NCBI RefSeq assembly: GCF_010686765.1
Contig: NZ_JAAGWF010000005.1
Coordinates: 225,924 to 289,923, forward strand
Reading direction: 5' to 3'
DNA: 64,000 bases
Source: Geodermatophilus sabuli
Lineage (GTDB): Bacteria; Actinomycetota; Actinomycetes; Mycobacteriales; Geodermatophilaceae
Shown here: positions 53,487 through 63,603 of the stretch, one piece after another
How positions within the stretch are numbered: position 1 is the stretch's first letter
Layout: each line of letters opens with the position of its first letter
The notes under the pieces: model-generated
Database searches by the model: none
What the model was told of the DNA's origin: nothing
The model's input: only the letters and a program-made list of their open reading frames with translations
Translations under genes and position numbers: made by a program

Positions 53487-54920
53487 TCACCGACCGGCCG
53501 GGAGGGCCGGTACGAGAGCGGTGGCGAGCAGGTCCACGCCCACGGTGCCGATCACCTCGGCGACCGCGAGCTGTCCGGGCACCGCGTCGGCGGCCACCCC
53601 GGAGATCGTCGTCGTCCCGTCGGCGTCGGGGTCCTGGTGGGCGGCGTGCCCGACCCAGGTGCCCGGTTCCTCCTCGGCGGAGAGGTCCTCGGTCAGCAGC
53701 ACCTCGACGCGCTCACCGACGCGGTCCTCGGCGCGCTGGGCGGTGAGCTCCTCGACGAGGTCGGTGATGCGGCGCACCCGGGCGTCGATCTCGGCCTGGT
53801 CGTGCTTGCCCGGCAGCCCGACGGCCTCGGTGCCCTCCTCGTCGGAGTAGCCGAAGACGCCGACCGCGTCGAGCCGGCCCTCGGTGAGGAAGCGCTCGAG
53901 CTCGGCGACGTCGTCCTCGGTCTCCCCCGGGAAGCCGAGGATGACGTTGGTGCGGAAGCCGGCGGTGGGCGCCAGCGACCGGGCCCGCTCGATCAGCGCG
54001 AGGAAGTCGTCGGTGCCGCCGAAGCGACGCATCCGGCGCAGCAGCGCCGGCGAGGAGTGCTGGAAGGACAGGTCGAAGTACGGCGCGACGCCACCGCCAC
54101 CGGCGATGACCTCGAGCAGGCCGGGACGCAGCTCGGCCGGCTGCAGGTACGCGACACGCACCCGGGCGATGCCCTCGACGTCCGCCAGCTGCGGAAGCAG
54201 CCGCTCCAGCAGGCGCAGGTCGCCGAGGTCCTTGCCGTAGGAGGTCGAGTTCTCGCTGACCAGCACCAGCTCGGTGACGCCCTCGCCGGCCAGCCACTGG
54301 GCCTCCCCCAGCACCTCGGCCGGGGGACGGGAGACGAACGAACCGCGGAAGGTCGGGATCGCGCAGAACGCGCACCGGCGGTCGCAGCCCGACGCCAGCT
54401 TCAGTGCCGCGGACGGGCCACCGGCCAGCCGGCGGCGCTGCAGCCAGCCGTGCCCGGGGATGGCCGGCGCGGCGTCGGTGCCGACCGCCGCGGTGCGGGC
54501 CGCGGGGCTGATCGGGAGGAGGGTGCGGCGGTCGCGCGGGTCGTGCGGCACCAGCGGGCGACCGGTGAGGACGTCGTCGAGCCGGTCCCCGATCGCGGCG
54601 TAGTCGTCGAACCCGAGCACGGTCGCCTCGGGCAGCGCCCCGGCGAGCTCGGAGCCGTACCGCTCGGCCATGCAGCCGACCGCGACGACCTCCGCGCCCG
54701 AGTCGGTGGCGGCGAGGATGGCGTCGACGGAGTCCTTCTTGGCCGACTCGATGAAGCCGCAGGTGTTCACCAGGACGGCGTCGGCGGTGTCGGCGTCCTC
54801 GACCAGTTCGTACCCGCCGGCGGCCAGCCGGCCGGCCAGCTCCTCCGAGTCGACCTCGTTGCGGGCGCACCCGAGGGTCACCACCGCCACTCTCCGGGCA
54901 GGGCTGGACGGAGCTGTCAC
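53487..54920 (-). CDS. rimO: Ribosomal protein S12 methylthiotransferase RimO
   Basis: A 477-residue radical-SAM enzyme that methylthiolates an aspartate of ribosomal protein S12; a paralog of MiaB encoded in the same window. N-terminal cluster cysteines are C18 (LGCARN), C54 (NTCGF) and C83 (VGCMAE); the radical-SAM triad is C179, C183 and C186 ([10 protein letters not shown]). A C-terminal TRAM domain is present. The GTG start has TAGCAT six bases upstream, so a leaderless transcript is likely. Upstream of pgsA and downstream of ftsK. Confidence 0.95.
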   Translation of the reverse strand: MTAPSSPARRVAVVTLGCARNEVDSEELAGRLAAGGYELVEDADTADAVLVNTCGFIESAKKDSVDAILAATDSGAEVVAVGCMAERYGSELAGALPEATVLGFDDYAAIGDRLDDVLTGRPLVPHDPRDRRTLLPISPAARTAAVGTDAAPAIPGHGWLQRRRLAGGPSAALKLASGCDRRCAFCAIPTFRGSFVSRPPAEVLGEAQWLAGEGVTELVLVSENSTSYGKDLGDLRLLERLLPQLADVEGIARVRVAYLQPAELRPGLLEVIAGGGGVAPYFDLSFQHSSPALLRRMRRFGGTDDFLALIERARSLAPTAGFRTNVILGFPGETEDDVAELERFLTEGRLDAVGVFGYSDEEGTEAVGLPGKHDQAEIDARVRRITDLVEELTAQRAEDRVGERVEVLLTEDLSAEEEPGTWVGHAAHQDPDADGTTTISGVAADAVPGQLAVAEVIGTVGVDLLATALVPALPAGR

Positions 54921-54926
54921 CGCCCC

Positions 54927-54932
54927 ATGCTA
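54927..54932 (-). promoter_or_regulatory. -10-like TAGCAT, leaderless start of rimO
   Basis: TAGCAT on the minus strand lies six bases before the GTG at 54920. It gives rimO-pgsA a promoter separate from ftsK. Confidence 0.5.
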
Positions 54933-54973
54933 GTCGCCGAGTCCAGGGACGTCGGGCAACCGGAGGGTGACGT

Positions 54974-57502
54974 TCAGCCGTCCCCCGGGCCGCCACGGAG
55001 CGTGAACATCACCGACTCCAGCTCGTCGGGCTTGATCAGCACGTCGCGGGCCTTCGACCCCTCCGACGGGCCGACGATGCCCCGGCTCTCCATGAGGTCC
55101 ATGAGCCGGCCGGCCTTGGCGAAGCCGACCCGCAGCTTGCGCTGCAGCATCGACGTCGAGCCGAACTGGCTGGTGACCACGAGCTCGACGGCCTGCACCA
55201 GCAGCTCGAGGTCGCCGCCGATGTCCTCGTCGATCTCCTTCTTCTCCCCCGCCGCGGCGGTGAAGACCTCCTCGCGGTACTCGGGCTCGGCCTGCCGCTT
55301 GGTGAACTCGACGACCGCCTCGATCTCGGTGTCGGACACGTAGGCGCCCTGCACGCGGACCGGCTTGCCGGCGCCGATCGGCATGAACAGGGCGTCGCCC
55401 ATGCCGATCAGCTTCTCCGCGCCGGGCTGGTCGAGGATGACCCGGCTGTCGGTGAGGCTCGAGGTGGAGAACGCCAGGCGCGAGGGCACGTTGGCCTTGA
55501 TCAGGCCGGTGACGACGTCGACCGAGGGGCGCTGGGTGGCCAGCACCAGGTGGATGCCGGCGGCGCGCGCCTTCTGGGTGATCCGGACGATCGACTCCTC
55601 GACGTCCCGGGGGGCGACCATCATGAGGTCGGCGAGCTCGTCGACGATGGTGAGGATGTAGGGGTAGGGGCGGTAGACCCGCTCACTGCCGGGCGGGGCG
55701 GTGATCTCGCCCTTCTCGACCTTGCGGTTGAAGTCGTCGATGTGCCGGACGCCCGTGGCCCGCATGTCCTGGTAGCGCTGCTCCATCTCCTCGACCAGCC
55801 AGGCCAGCGCGGTGGCCGCCTTCTTGGGGTCGGTGATGATCGGTGTGATCAGGTGCGGGATGCCGTCGTAGGGCGTCAGCTCGACCATCTTCGGGTCGAT
55901 CAGGATCATCCGCAGCTGGTCGGGGGTGGCCCGCAGCAGCAGCGAGGTCAGCAGCGAGTTGATGCAGCTGGACTTGCCGGCGCCGGTCGCACCGGCGACC
56001 AGGAGGTGCGGCATCTTCGCGAGGTTGGCGCAGACGAAGCCGCCCTCGATGTCCTTGCCGAGGCCCACCAGCATCGGGTGCGGGTCCTGCTTGGCCGCGG
56101 TCGAGCGCATGACGTCGCCGAGGCTGACCGTCTCGCGGTCGGTGTTGGGCACCTCGATGCCGACCGCCGACTTGCCCGGGATGGGCGCCAGGATGCGGAT
56201 GTTGTCGTTGGCGACGGCGTAGGCGAGGTTGCGGGTCAGCGCGGTGATCTTCTCGACCTTCACCGCGGGGCCGAGCTCGACCTCGTAGCGGGTGACCGTC
56301 GGGCCGCGGGTGAAGCCGGTGACCGCGGCGTCGATGTTGAACTGCTCGAGGACGCCGGTGATCGCCTCGATCGCGACGTCGTTGGCCTTGGACCGTGCCC
56401 GCGGGGGCGTGCCGGGCCGGAGCGTCGACAGCGAGGGCAGCACGTAGTCGCCCTCGACCGGCTGGATGACCAGCTGCTGGGGCTCGTCGATGGGCGGGAG
56501 GTCCTCGGGCGGGGCCGTGCGGTCCACCACCGGGGTGCGCAGCGACGTGGGCACCGGCGGGGTGGTGCGGATGGCCTCGGGCGCCTCGTCGAGCGCCGCG
56601 TGGTCGATGGCGGGGACGGTCTCGATGGGGCCGGTCCGGGTGAGGTCGTCCATGAGCGACCGGCGGCGGGAGCGCCGGCTGACCGGCGCCTCCTCGGGCT
56701 CCTCGTCGTCCGCCTCGTCGTCCCAGTCCTCGTCGTAGCCGTCGTAGTCCTCGTCGGGACCGTGGCCCATGAGCCGGTCGGCGAGCTCACGCAGCCGCTC
56801 GGGGATCTGGTGCACCGGCGTGGCGGTCAGCACCAGCAGCCCGAAGAAGGCACCGAGCACCAGCAGGACGACGGTGACGACGCTGCCGACCCCGGCCGTC
56901 AGCGGGGCACCGACGGCCCACCCGACCAGCCCGCCGGATCCCGGTTCCAGGCGGGAGGGGACGGCGCTGTCGCCGACGACCTCCGCGATGCCCAGCACCG
57001 ACGCGACGGCGCACAGCCAGCCGATCGCCAGCCGGCCGCGGGCCTCGGGCCGGGGACCCCGGCGCAGCAGCCGCAGCGCGGCGAAGAACAGCAGGACGGG
57101 CAGCACCATGACCAGCGCGCCCACGACCAGCCGGACGGCGCCGGTCAGCGCCTCGCCGACCGGGCCGATGCCGTTGCTCCACGCGGCGGCGCCGAGGACC
57201 ACGGCCAGGCCGAGCACCGCCAGCCCGACACCGTCCCGCCGGTGCTCGGGCGCGAGCGGCTCGGCCTCCTCCGGACGCGCCACCGAACGGGCGAGCCCGC
57301 CGGCGCCGCGGGCCAGCAGCGACCAGCCACCGCCGATGACACCCCACAGGCCGGGGCCGGACGTGCGGGCGGCGGGCTTGCGGCCACCCGCCGCGGCCCG
57401 CTTCGCGGGTGGGCGCTTCCGGGACGCGGTCGACCCGGAACCGGAGCGGCCGCGCGCGGACGACCGACCCGACGGCCGGGTCGTCGTCGTGCGAGCAGGC
57501 AT
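54974..57502 (-). CDS. ftsK: DNA translocase FtsK
   Basis: An 842-residue translocase that pumps chromosome ends through the division septum. A basic N-terminal tail is followed by about four membrane helices (about 80-230), an acidic linker (from [19 protein letters not shown] onward) and the motor: Walker A GATGAGKS, Walker [14 protein letters not shown]. The C-terminal gamma domain, [20 protein letters not shown], reads KOPS-like sequences. The ATG start has TACCGT six bases upstream. It is divergent from the S9 peptidase gene, and both starts look leaderless. Confidence 0.95.
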   Translation of the reverse strand: MPARTTTTRPSGRSSARGRSGSGSTASRKRPPAKRAAAGGRKPAARTSGPGLWGVIGGGWSLLARGAGGLARSVARPEEAEPLAPEHRRDGVGLAVLGLAVVLGAAAWSNGIGPVGEALTGAVRLVVGALVMVLPVLLFFAALRLLRRGPRPEARGRLAIGWLCAVASVLGIAEVVGDSAVPSRLEPGSGGLVGWAVGAPLTAGVGSVVTVVLLVLGAFFGLLVLTATPVHQIPERLRELADRLMGHGPDEDYDGYDEDWDDEADDEEPEEAPVSRRSRRRSLMDDLTRTGPIETVPAIDHAALDEAPEAIRTTPPVPTSLRTPVVDRTAPPEDLPPIDEPQQLVIQPVEGDYVLPSLSTLRPGTPPRARSKANDVAIEAITGVLEQFNIDAAVTGFTRGPTVTRYEVELGPAVKVEKITALTRNLAYAVANDNIRILAPIPGKSAVGIEVPNTDRETVSLGDVMRSTAAKQDPHPMLVGLGKDIEGGFVCANLAKMPHLLVAGATGAGKSSCINSLLTSLLLRATPDQLRMILIDPKMVELTPYDGIPHLITPIITDPKKAATALAWLVEEMEQRYQDMRATGVRHIDDFNRKVEKGEITAPPGSERVYRPYPYILTIVDELADLMMVAPRDVEESIVRITQKARAAGIHLVLATQRPSVDVVTGLIKANVPSRLAFSTSSLTDSRVILDQPGAEKLIGMGDALFMPIGAGKPVRVQGAYVSDTEIEAVVEFTKRQAEPEYREEVFTAAAGEKKEIDEDIGGDLELLVQAVELVVTSQFGSTSMLQRKLRVGFAKAGRLMDLMESRGIVGPSEGSKARDVLIKPDELESVMFTLRGGPGDG

Positions 57503-57508
57503 GCATCG

Positions 57509-57514
57509 ACGGTA
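57509..57514 (-). promoter_or_regulatory. -10-like TACCGT, leaderless start of ftsK
   Basis: TACCGT on the minus strand lies six bases before the ATG at 57502. With the element at 57564 it forms a divergent leaderless promoter pair. Confidence 0.5.
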
Positions 57515-57563
57515 ATCGCCGCAGGTGCCCCCCGACGGCAGGCGGAGGCTCGTGTCCGGCACC

Positions 57564-57569
57564 TACGGT
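57564..57569 (+). promoter_or_regulatory. -10-like TACGGT, leaderless start of the S9 peptidase gene
   Basis: TACGGT ends six bases before the ATG at 57576. The adjacent GGGAG touches the start codon and is too close to be a ribosome binding site. Confidence 0.5.
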
Positions 57570-57575
57570 CGGGAG

Positions 57576-59519
57576 ATGCCGACTCCCGCACCCCTCCCGT
57601 ACGGCAGCTGGCCCACGCCGATCACCTCCGAACTGGTCGTGCGCACCGCCGCGCGGCTGGGCGAGGTGGTCGTCGACGGCTCGGACGTGTGGTGGTCGGA
57701 GTCGCGGCCCGAGGAGGGCGGCCGGTCCGCGGTGGTGCGCCGCAGCGCCGACGGCACCCTCACCGACGTCCTCCCGGCACCGTGGAACGCCCGCACCCGG
57801 GTGCACGAGTACGGCGGGGGTGCCTGGACCGCGTGCGGCGGCGTCCTGTGGTTCACCGAGTTCTCCGACCAGCGGCTGTACCGGCTCGACCCGGGCGCCG
57901 CCGTCCCGGTGCCGGTGACCCCCGAGCCGGCCGTGCCGTCGGGAGTGCGGCACGCCGACCTGCGGGCCACCTCCGCGGGCGTGCTGGCGGTCCGCGAGAC
58001 GCACGCGCCGGGCGCCGGACCCGCGGACGTGGTCAACGAGCTGGTCCGCGTCGCGGCCGACGGCGCCACCGAGGTGCTCGTCCGCGGGCCCGACTTCGTC
58101 TCCGACCTCCGCCTGGCGCCGGACGGCGTGACGCTGTGCTGGCTGCAGTGGGACCACCCCGACATGCCGTGGGACGCCGCGCAGCTGGTCGTCCGGTCGC
58201 CCGACGGCGCGGAGACCGTCGTCGCCGGCGGCCCCGGCGAGTCCGTCGTCGCGCCGGTGTGGGAACCCGGCGGCGGCCTGCTGTTCCTCTCCGACCGGAA
58301 CGACCTGTGGTGCCTGTACCGGCGCCGCCCCGACGGCGAGGTGGAGCTGGTCCTCGATGCCGGCGGTGACATCGCCGGACCGCAGTGGGCCTTCGGACAG
58401 AGCCGGTACGCGCTGCTGGCCGACGGGCGGCTCGTCGTCGCCTGCGCCCGCGACGGGGCGGACCGGCTCGCCGTCCGCGAGCCCGGCGGCGCGCTGCGGG
58501 AGCTGGACCTGCCGTACGCGGTCTTCCGGTCGCTCGCGGCGGCCGGCGACGCGGTGGTGTGCGTCGCGGCCGGGCCGGCCAGCGAGCCGGTGGTGCTGCG
58601 CGTGTCGGTGGACGGCGGCAGCGCGGAGGTGCTGCGGCCGGCCCGCGACCTGGGCCTGGACCCGGCCTGGCTCTCCCGGCCGGAGCACGTCTCCTTCCCC
58701 ACCCCGGACGACGGGACGGGCATCGACGTCGCGCACGCGCTCGTGTACCCGCCCACCAATCCGGAGGCGACCGCGCCCGAGGGCACGCTGCCGCCGCTGC
58801 TGGTCGTCGTGCACGGCGGTCCCACGTCGGCGGCGACGCCGGCGCTCGACGTCGGGGTCCAGTACTGGACGTCCCGCGGTTTCTGCGTCGCCGACGTCGA
58901 CCACCGCGGTTCGACCGGCTACGGCCGCCGGTACCGGGAGGCGCTCAAGGGCCGCTGGGGCGTCGTCGACCTCGACGACGTGGTGGCCTGCGCCCGCCAC
59001 CTGGCCGACGCGGGCCGGGTCGACCCCACGCGGATGGCTATCCGCGGCGGGTCGGCCGGCGGGTACACCACCCTGGCGGCGCTGTGCATGCGGCCGGGGA
59101 CGTTCACCGCGGGGGCCAGCCACTTCGGCGTCGCCGACCTCGGCGCACTGGCCGCCGAGACGCACAAGTTCGAGTCGCGCTACCTCGACGGGCTGGTGGC
59201 GCCCTGGCCGGAGGGCGCCGACGTGTACGCCGAGCGCTCCCCCCTCACCCACGTCGACGCCTTCGACACCCCGCTGGCGGTCTTCCAGGGCGACGAGGAC
59301 GAGGTCGTCCCGCCGGGACAGGCCGAGGCGATCGTCGCGGCGCTGCGGCGGAAGGGCGTGCCGCACGCCTACCTGCTCTTCCGCGGCGAGCAGCACGGGT
59401 TCCGGAAGGCGGAGAACATCCGCGCCGCGCTGGACGGCGAGCTGTCGTTCTACGCACAGGTGTGGGGCTTCGAGCTGCCCGCCGCCGAGGACATCACGCC
59501 CATCGAGCTTGTGCGGTAG
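57576..59519 (+). CDS. S9-family prolyl oligopeptidase-like peptidase
   Basis: A 647-residue cytoplasmic peptidase of the dipeptidyl/acylaminoacyl peptidase type. The N-terminal part (about 1-390) is a beta-propeller that gates access. The C-terminal alpha/beta-hydrolase domain has the nucleophile in GGSAGGYTT, the acid in QGDEDEVVPP and the His in GEQHGFRKAEN. It probably releases short N-terminal peptides or acyl amino acids; exact specificity is unknown. Converges on rnj, with hairpin repeat copy D between the stops. Confidence 0.88.
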   Translation: MPTPAPLPYGSWPTPITSELVVRTAARLGEVVVDGSDVWWSESRPEEGGRSAVVRRSADGTLTDVLPAPWNARTRVHEYGGGAWTACGGVLWFTEFSDQRLYRLDPGAAVPVPVTPEPAVPSGVRHADLRATSAGVLAVRETHAPGAGPADVVNELVRVAADGATEVLVRGPDFVSDLRLAPDGVTLCWLQWDHPDMPWDAAQLVVRSPDGAETVVAGGPGESVVAPVWEPGGGLLFLSDRNDLWCLYRRRPDGEVELVLDAGGDIAGPQWAFGQSRYALLADGRLVVACARDGADRLAVREPGGALRELDLPYAVFRSLAAAGDAVVCVAAGPASEPVVLRVSVDGGSAEVLRPARDLGLDPAWLSRPEHVSFPTPDDGTGIDVAHALVYPPTNPEATAPEGTLPPLLVVVHGGPTSAATPALDVGVQYWTSRGFCVADVDHRGSTGYGRRYREALKGRWGVVDLDDVVACARHLADAGRVDPTRMAIRGGSAGGYTTLAALCMRPGTFTAGASHFGVADLGALAAETHKFESRYLDGLVAPWPEGADVYAERSPLTHVDAFDTPLAVFQGDEDEVVPPGQAEAIVAALRRKGVPHAYLLFRGEQHGFRKAENIRAALDGELSFYAQVWGFELPAAEDITPIELVR

Positions 59520-59539
59520 CTGCGGAGCCTCCGACATCC

Positions 59540-59635
59540 CCCCGCTGCAGATGGAGGACCCCGGCCTCCTCACCCCTCGCGCGCTCCGGGCGAGCCTCTG
59601 GCGGGGGCCGTAGGGGGCAGCGGGGCCCTCTCTCA
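59540..59635 (-). repeat. Dispersed 3'-end hairpin repeat, copy D
   Basis: Lies between the converging S9 peptidase and rnj stops and overlaps the rnj stop. Outer arms CCCCGCTGC (59540-59548) and GCAGCGGGG (59617-59625) pair exactly and differ from copies A and B in both arms together. The spacer between the arms is longer than in the other copies. The flank (CTGAGAGAGG on the minus strand) is shared with copies A and B. Confidence 0.65.
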
Positions 59636-61333
59636 GACCTCGAGGACGGTGGGGATGATCATCGGGCGGCGACGGTGGGTGTCGGACACCCACTTGCCGA
59701 TCGTCCGGCGGATCACCTGGGAGAGCCGGTGCGGGTCGGTCTCGCCGTCGGCCAGCGTGCGCCGCAGGACCTCCTCGACCAGCTGCAGGGCGGGGTCGAA
59801 GACGGCCGGGTCGTCGGCGAACCCGCGGGCGGAGAGGTGCACCGGCCGCACGATGGTCCGGGTCGAGGGTTCGATGACGACGGTGAGCGCGACGAAGCCC
59901 TCGTCGCCGAGGATCCGCCGCTCCTGCAGCGACTCCTCCCCCACGTCGCCGACGTTGAGCCCGTCGACGTAGACGTCACCGACCGGCACGCTGCCCACGA
60001 TCGCGGCCTTCCCGTCGACCACGTCGACCACCACGCCGTTCTCCGCGAGCAGGATCGCGTCGGCGGCCATCCCGGTCTGCTCGGCCAGCGCGGCGTGCGC
60101 CCGGAGGTGCCGCCACTCGCCGTGCACGGGCATGAGGTGGCGGGGCTTGGCGACGTTGAGCAGGGTGCGCAGCTCGCCGGCCGGCGCGTGCCCGGAGACG
60201 TGCACCATCGCCGTCTCCTTGTGCACGACGGTGGCCCCCAGCCGGGCGAGCCCGTTGATGACCTTGTAGACCGCGGTCTCGTTGCCCGGCACCAGCGAGG
60301 ACGCCAGCACGATCGTGTCGCCGGCCTCGATGGTCACCTGGTGGTGGTCCCCGCGCGCCATGCGGCCCAGGGCCGAGAGCGGCTCGCCCTGCGACCCGGT
60401 GCTGACCAGCACGACCTGCTCGGGGGGCATCGACGTCGCCTCGTCGAGGGACACCATGAGCCCGGGTGCCACCCGCAGCAGCCCGAGGTCGCGGGCCACG
60501 CCCATGTTCCGGACCATCGAGCGGCCGACGAGGGCCACCTTGCGACCGTGCACCTCGGCGGCGTCCAGCACCTGCTGGATGCGGTGCACGTGGCTGGCGA
60601 AGCTCGAGACGATCAGCCGCTGGGTGGCCCGGCGGAACACGTCCTCGAGCACCGGGCCGATCGAGCGTTCCGAGGTGACGAAGCCGGGCACCTCGGCGTT
60701 CGTCGAGTCGGCCAGCAGCAGGTCGATGCCCGTCAGGCCCAGGCGGGCGAACGCACCGAGGTCGGTGAGGACGCCGTCGAGGGGCAGCTGGTCCATCTTG
60801 AAGTCGCCGGTGTGCACGAGCACCCCTGCCGGGGTGTGCACGGCGACGGCGAGGGCGTCGGGGATCGAGTGGTTCACCGAGATGAACTCGCAGTGGAACG
60901 GTCCGGCGACCTCGTCGTCCCCCGCGGCGACCTCGACCAGCACGGGGTCCAACCGGTGCTCCCGCAGCTTGGCCTTGACCAGCGCCAGGGTGAACCGGGA
61001 CCCGATCAGCGGGATGTCGCCGCGCATCCGCAGCAGGTAGGGGATGGCGCCGATGTGGTCCTCGTGGCCGTGGGTGAGGACGACGGCCGCGACGTCGTCG
61101 AGGCGGTGCTCGATGACGCCGAAGTCGGGGAGGATCAGGTCGACCCCGGGCTGCTCGGCCTCCGGGAAGAGGACGCCGCAGTCGATGACCAGCAGCCGGC
61201 CGTCGAACTCCAGGACGGCCATGTTGCGGCCGATCTCCCCGAGCCCACCGAGGGCCATGACCCGGAGTGCGCCGGCGGCCAGCGGTGGCGGCGCCTGGAG
61301 GTCCAGGTGTGGTTGCGTGACGCCCGCCGTCAC
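59633..61333 (-). CDS. rnj: Ribonuclease J
   Basis: A 566-residue metallo-beta-lactamase/beta-CASP RNase with endonuclease and 5'-3' exonuclease activity on mRNA and rRNA precursors. The zinc-binding motif is HGHEDH (near residue 88), the second histidine/aspartate motifs follow at VHTGDFKMD, and the beta-CASP core has SSFASHVHRI and VHVSGHA. A C-terminal RNase J domain is complete. The GTG start overlaps the dapA stop by four bases (GTGA), as in the M. tuberculosis Rv2753c-Rv2752c pair. Last gene of thyA-folA-dapA-rnj. Confidence 0.95.
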   Translation of the reverse strand: MTAGVTQPHLDLQAPPPLAAGALRVMALGGLGEIGRNMAVLEFDGRLLVIDCGVLFPEAEQPGVDLILPDFGVIEHRLDDVAAVVLTHGHEDHIGAIPYLLRMRGDIPLIGSRFTLALVKAKLREHRLDPVLVEVAAGDDEVAGPFHCEFISVNHSIPDALAVAVHTPAGVLVHTGDFKMDQLPLDGVLTDLGAFARLGLTGIDLLLADSTNAEVPGFVTSERSIGPVLEDVFRRATQRLIVSSFASHVHRIQQVLDAAEVHGRKVALVGRSMVRNMGVARDLGLLRVAPGLMVSLDEATSMPPEQVVLVSTGSQGEPLSALGRMARGDHHQVTIEAGDTIVLASSLVPGNETAVYKVINGLARLGATVVHKETAMVHVSGHAPAGELRTLLNVAKPRHLMPVHGEWRHLRAHAALAEQTGMAADAILLAENGVVVDVVDGKAAIVGSVPVGDVYVDGLNVGDVGEESLQERRILGDEGFVALTVVIEPSTRTIVRPVHLSARGFADDPAVFDPALQLVEEVLRRTLADGETDPHRLSQVIRRTIGKWVSDTHRRRPMIIPTVLEV

Positions 61334-62235
61334 AGGGCCACTCCGCCCGCGGCCAGGTCGGCGCGCAGCTTGGTCACCTGCTCGGGGGTGGCGTCGACGA
61401 GCGGGGGCCGCACCGGGCCGGCCGGCCGGCCGAGCGCGTTCAGCGCCGCCTTGACCATCATGACCCCCTGCCCGCCGCCCATGACGCCGGAGTAGACCGG
61501 CAGCAGGCTCTCGTTGACGCTGCGCGCCTTCACCAGGTCGCCGGACTCGACCGCGGCGGCGAGCTCGGCCAGCCGCGGGCCGACCAGGTGCCCGACCACG
61601 CTGACCATGCCGACCGCGCCCACCGCCAGCAGCGGCAGGTTGAGCATGTCCTCGCCGCTGTAGTACGCCAGGTCGGTGCGGGCCAGCGTCCAGGCCACCG
61701 CACCCAGGTCGCCCTTGGCGTCCTTGACCGCCACGATCCGCGGGTGCTCGGCCAGCCGCACCAGCGTCTCCACCTCGATGGGCACGATCGACCGCGGCGG
61801 GATGTCGTAGAGCATCACCGGCAGGTCGGTGGCGTCGGCGACCGCGGTGAAGTGCCGCAGCAGGCCGGCCTGCGACGGGCGGTTGTAGTACGGGGTCACC
61901 ACCAGCAGCCCGTGCGCGCCCAGCCGCTCGGCGTCCCGCGCCTTCTCGATCGAGTGCGCGGTGTCGTTGGTGCCCACCCCGGCGACCACGGTCGCCCGGT
62001 CACCCACGGCGTCCAGCACCGCCTCGAGGACGGCGCGCTGCTCGGCGTCGCTGATCGTCGGGGACTCCCCGGTGGTGCCCATGACCACCAGGCCGTCGTG
62101 GGCGTCCCGGTCGACCAGGTGGGCGGCCAGCTCCTGCGCCCCGGCGAGGTCGATCGAACCGTCCTCGACCAGCGGGGTGATCATCGCCGTCAGCACACGC
62201 CCGAAGGGTCGGGCGGGGTCGGTCGTCATGGGCAT
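61330..62235 (-). CDS. dapA: 4-hydroxy-tetrahydrodipicolinate synthase
   Basis: A 301-residue enzyme that condenses pyruvate and aspartate semialdehyde, the first step of the DAP/lysine branch. The Schiff-base lysine is K171 (IVAVKDAKG), Y143 (LYDIPPRS) and the TT pair 54-55 (MGTTGES) complete the active site. The start could be the ATG at 62235 or that at 62229. It lies four bases after folA and overlaps rnj, so it is within one operon. DapF is encoded at 19872. Confidence 0.95.
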   Translation of the reverse strand: MPMTTDPARPFGRVLTAMITPLVEDGSIDLAGAQELAAHLVDRDAHDGLVVMGTTGESPTISDAEQRAVLEAVLDAVGDRATVVAGVGTNDTAHSIEKARDAERLGAHGLLVVTPYYNRPSQAGLLRHFTAVADATDLPVMLYDIPPRSIVPIEVETLVRLAEHPRIVAVKDAKGDLGAVAWTLARTDLAYYSGEDMLNLPLLAVGAVGMVSVVGHLVGPRLAELAAAVESGDLVKARSVNESLLPVYSGVMGGGQGVMMVKAALNALGRPAGPVRPPLVDATPEQVTKLRADLAAGGVAL

Positions 62236-62239
62236 GAAT

Positions 62240-62776
62240 CTACCGAGCGGGGGCGGGTGGGCCTGCCGGCGCGGCCCCGTCCCGGAGGTCCCGCCGGAAC
62301 TCCGACACCACGTACCGGAGGCCGGTGCGCGACGTCGACCAGCCCGACGCCGGGTCGCGGGAGACCGGCTGCCACTCGGGGCCGAGCTCCGGCGCCCAGG
62401 TGTCGCCGTCCACCCGGACGTCGACCTGCGTGACGACCACCCGGTCGGCGTGCGGGAGGAAGGCGGCGTAGACCCGGCCGCCGCCGATCACCCACAGCGC
62501 GCCGTCCCGCTGCCCCAGCACCTCCGCCACCGAGCCGGCGCGGCGGGCGCCCTGCCCGTCCCACGCCGGGTCGCTGGTGAGGACGACGTTGGCGCGGCCC
62601 GGCAGGGGGCGGAAGCGCTCGGGCAGCGACTCCCACGTGCGCCGGCCCATGACCACGGTCGAGCCGGTGGTCAGGTCGCGGAACAGCGCGAGGTCCTCGG
62701 GCAGGTGCCACGGGAGCCCGCCGTCCCGCCCGATGACGCGGTCGGGCGTCTGGGCCCAGACCAGCCCGACGCTCAC
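62240..62776 (-). CDS. folA: Dihydrofolate reductase
   Basis: A 178-residue DHFR that regenerates tetrahydrofolate, needed because ThyA oxidises its folate. The substrate and NADPH segments are [24 protein letters not shown], read here from residues 6-29 in part, [12 protein letters not shown] and [12 protein letters not shown]. The C-terminal 15 residues are a Pro/Ala-rich tail. The start overlaps the thyA stop by four bases, so the two are translationally coupled. Confidence 0.95.
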   Translation of the reverse strand: MSVGLVWAQTPDRVIGRDGGLPWHLPEDLALFRDLTTGSTVVMGRRTWESLPERFRPLPGRANVVLTSDPAWDGQGARRAGSVAEVLGQRDGALWVIGGGRVYAAFLPHADRVVVTQVDVRVDGDTWAPELGPEWQPVSRDPASGWSTSRTGLRYVVSEFRRDLRDGAAPAGPPAPAR

Positions 62777-63591
62777 ACGGCCACCGCACCCCGGATCGCC
62801 GGGTGGTGGCGGTAGTCGTGCAGCCGGAAGTCCGTGTAGGAGTGGTCGAACAGCGACGGAGCAGGCGCGAGCTGCAGCGTCGGGAACGGCAGCACCTCTC
62901 GGGAGAGCTGCTCGGTCACCTGGGCGACGTGGTTGTCGTAGACGTGGCAGTCGCCGCCCACCCAGATGAAGTCACCGGGGACCAGACCGACCTGCGCGGC
63001 GACCATGTGGGTGAGCAGCGCGTAGCTGGCGATGTTGAACGGCACCCCGAGGAACATGTCCGCGCTGCGCTGGTAGAGCTGGCAGGACAGCCGCCCGTCG
63101 GCGACGTAGAACTGGAACAGCGTGTGGCAGGGGGCCAGCGCCATGTCCGGGATCGCCGCGACGTTCCACGCCGAGACGATCATCCGCCGCGAGTCCGGGT
63201 CGGTGCGCAGGGTCTCGAGGACGGCCGACACCTGGTCGACGTGCCGCCCGTCCGGCGTCGGCCACGACCGCCACTGGACGCCGTACACCGGCCCGAGCTC
63301 GCCCTCCGGAGAGGCCCACTCGTCCCAGATGGTCACCCCGCGGTCGCGCAGCCACTGCACGTTGCTGTCCCCGCGCAGGAACCACAGCAGCTCGTAGGCG
63401 ACGGACTTGAAGTGCACCGACTTCGTCGTCACCAGGGGGAACCCGGCCGACAGGTCGTAGCGCAGCCGCTCGCCGAACAGGCTGACCGTCCCGGTGCCCG
63501 TGCGGTCCTGCTTGGCCGTGCCCTCCTCGAGCACCCTGCGCAGGAGGTCCTCGTACTGCGTGTCCACCGTCCGGCCGTCCGTGCTCGCCAC
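62773..63591 (-). CDS. thyA: Thymidylate synthase
   Basis: A 272-residue ThyA that methylates dUMP with methylenetetrahydrofolate. The nucleophile is C155 in [12 protein letters not shown]-x-D in [14 protein letters not shown] and the C-terminal YDNHVAQV region bind dUMP. It is the first gene of the operon thyA-folA-dapA-rnj. The GTG start has TAGGCT six bases upstream and no ribosome binding site. This -10-like hexamer overlaps the stop codon of the broken YcaQ-like gene. Confidence 0.96.
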   Translation of the reverse strand: MASTDGRTVDTQYEDLLRRVLEEGTAKQDRTGTGTVSLFGERLRYDLSAGFPLVTTKSVHFKSVAYELLWFLRGDSNVQWLRDRGVTIWDEWASPEGELGPVYGVQWRSWPTPDGRHVDQVSAVLETLRTDPDSRRMIVSAWNVAAIPDMALAPCHTLFQFYVADGRLSCQLYQRSADMFLGVPFNIASYALLTHMVAAQVGLVPGDFIWVGGDCHVYDNHVAQVTEQLSREVLPFPTLQLAPAPSLFDHSYTDFRLHDYRHHPAIRGAVAV

Positions 63592-63597
63592 GGGGCC

Positions 63598-63603
63598 AGC
63601 CTA
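63598..63603 (-). promoter_or_regulatory. -10-like TAGGCT, leaderless start of thyA
   Basis: TAGGCT on the minus strand lies six bases before the GTG at 63591; its first three bases (TAG) are the stop codon of the upstream YcaQ-like gene. Confidence 0.5.
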
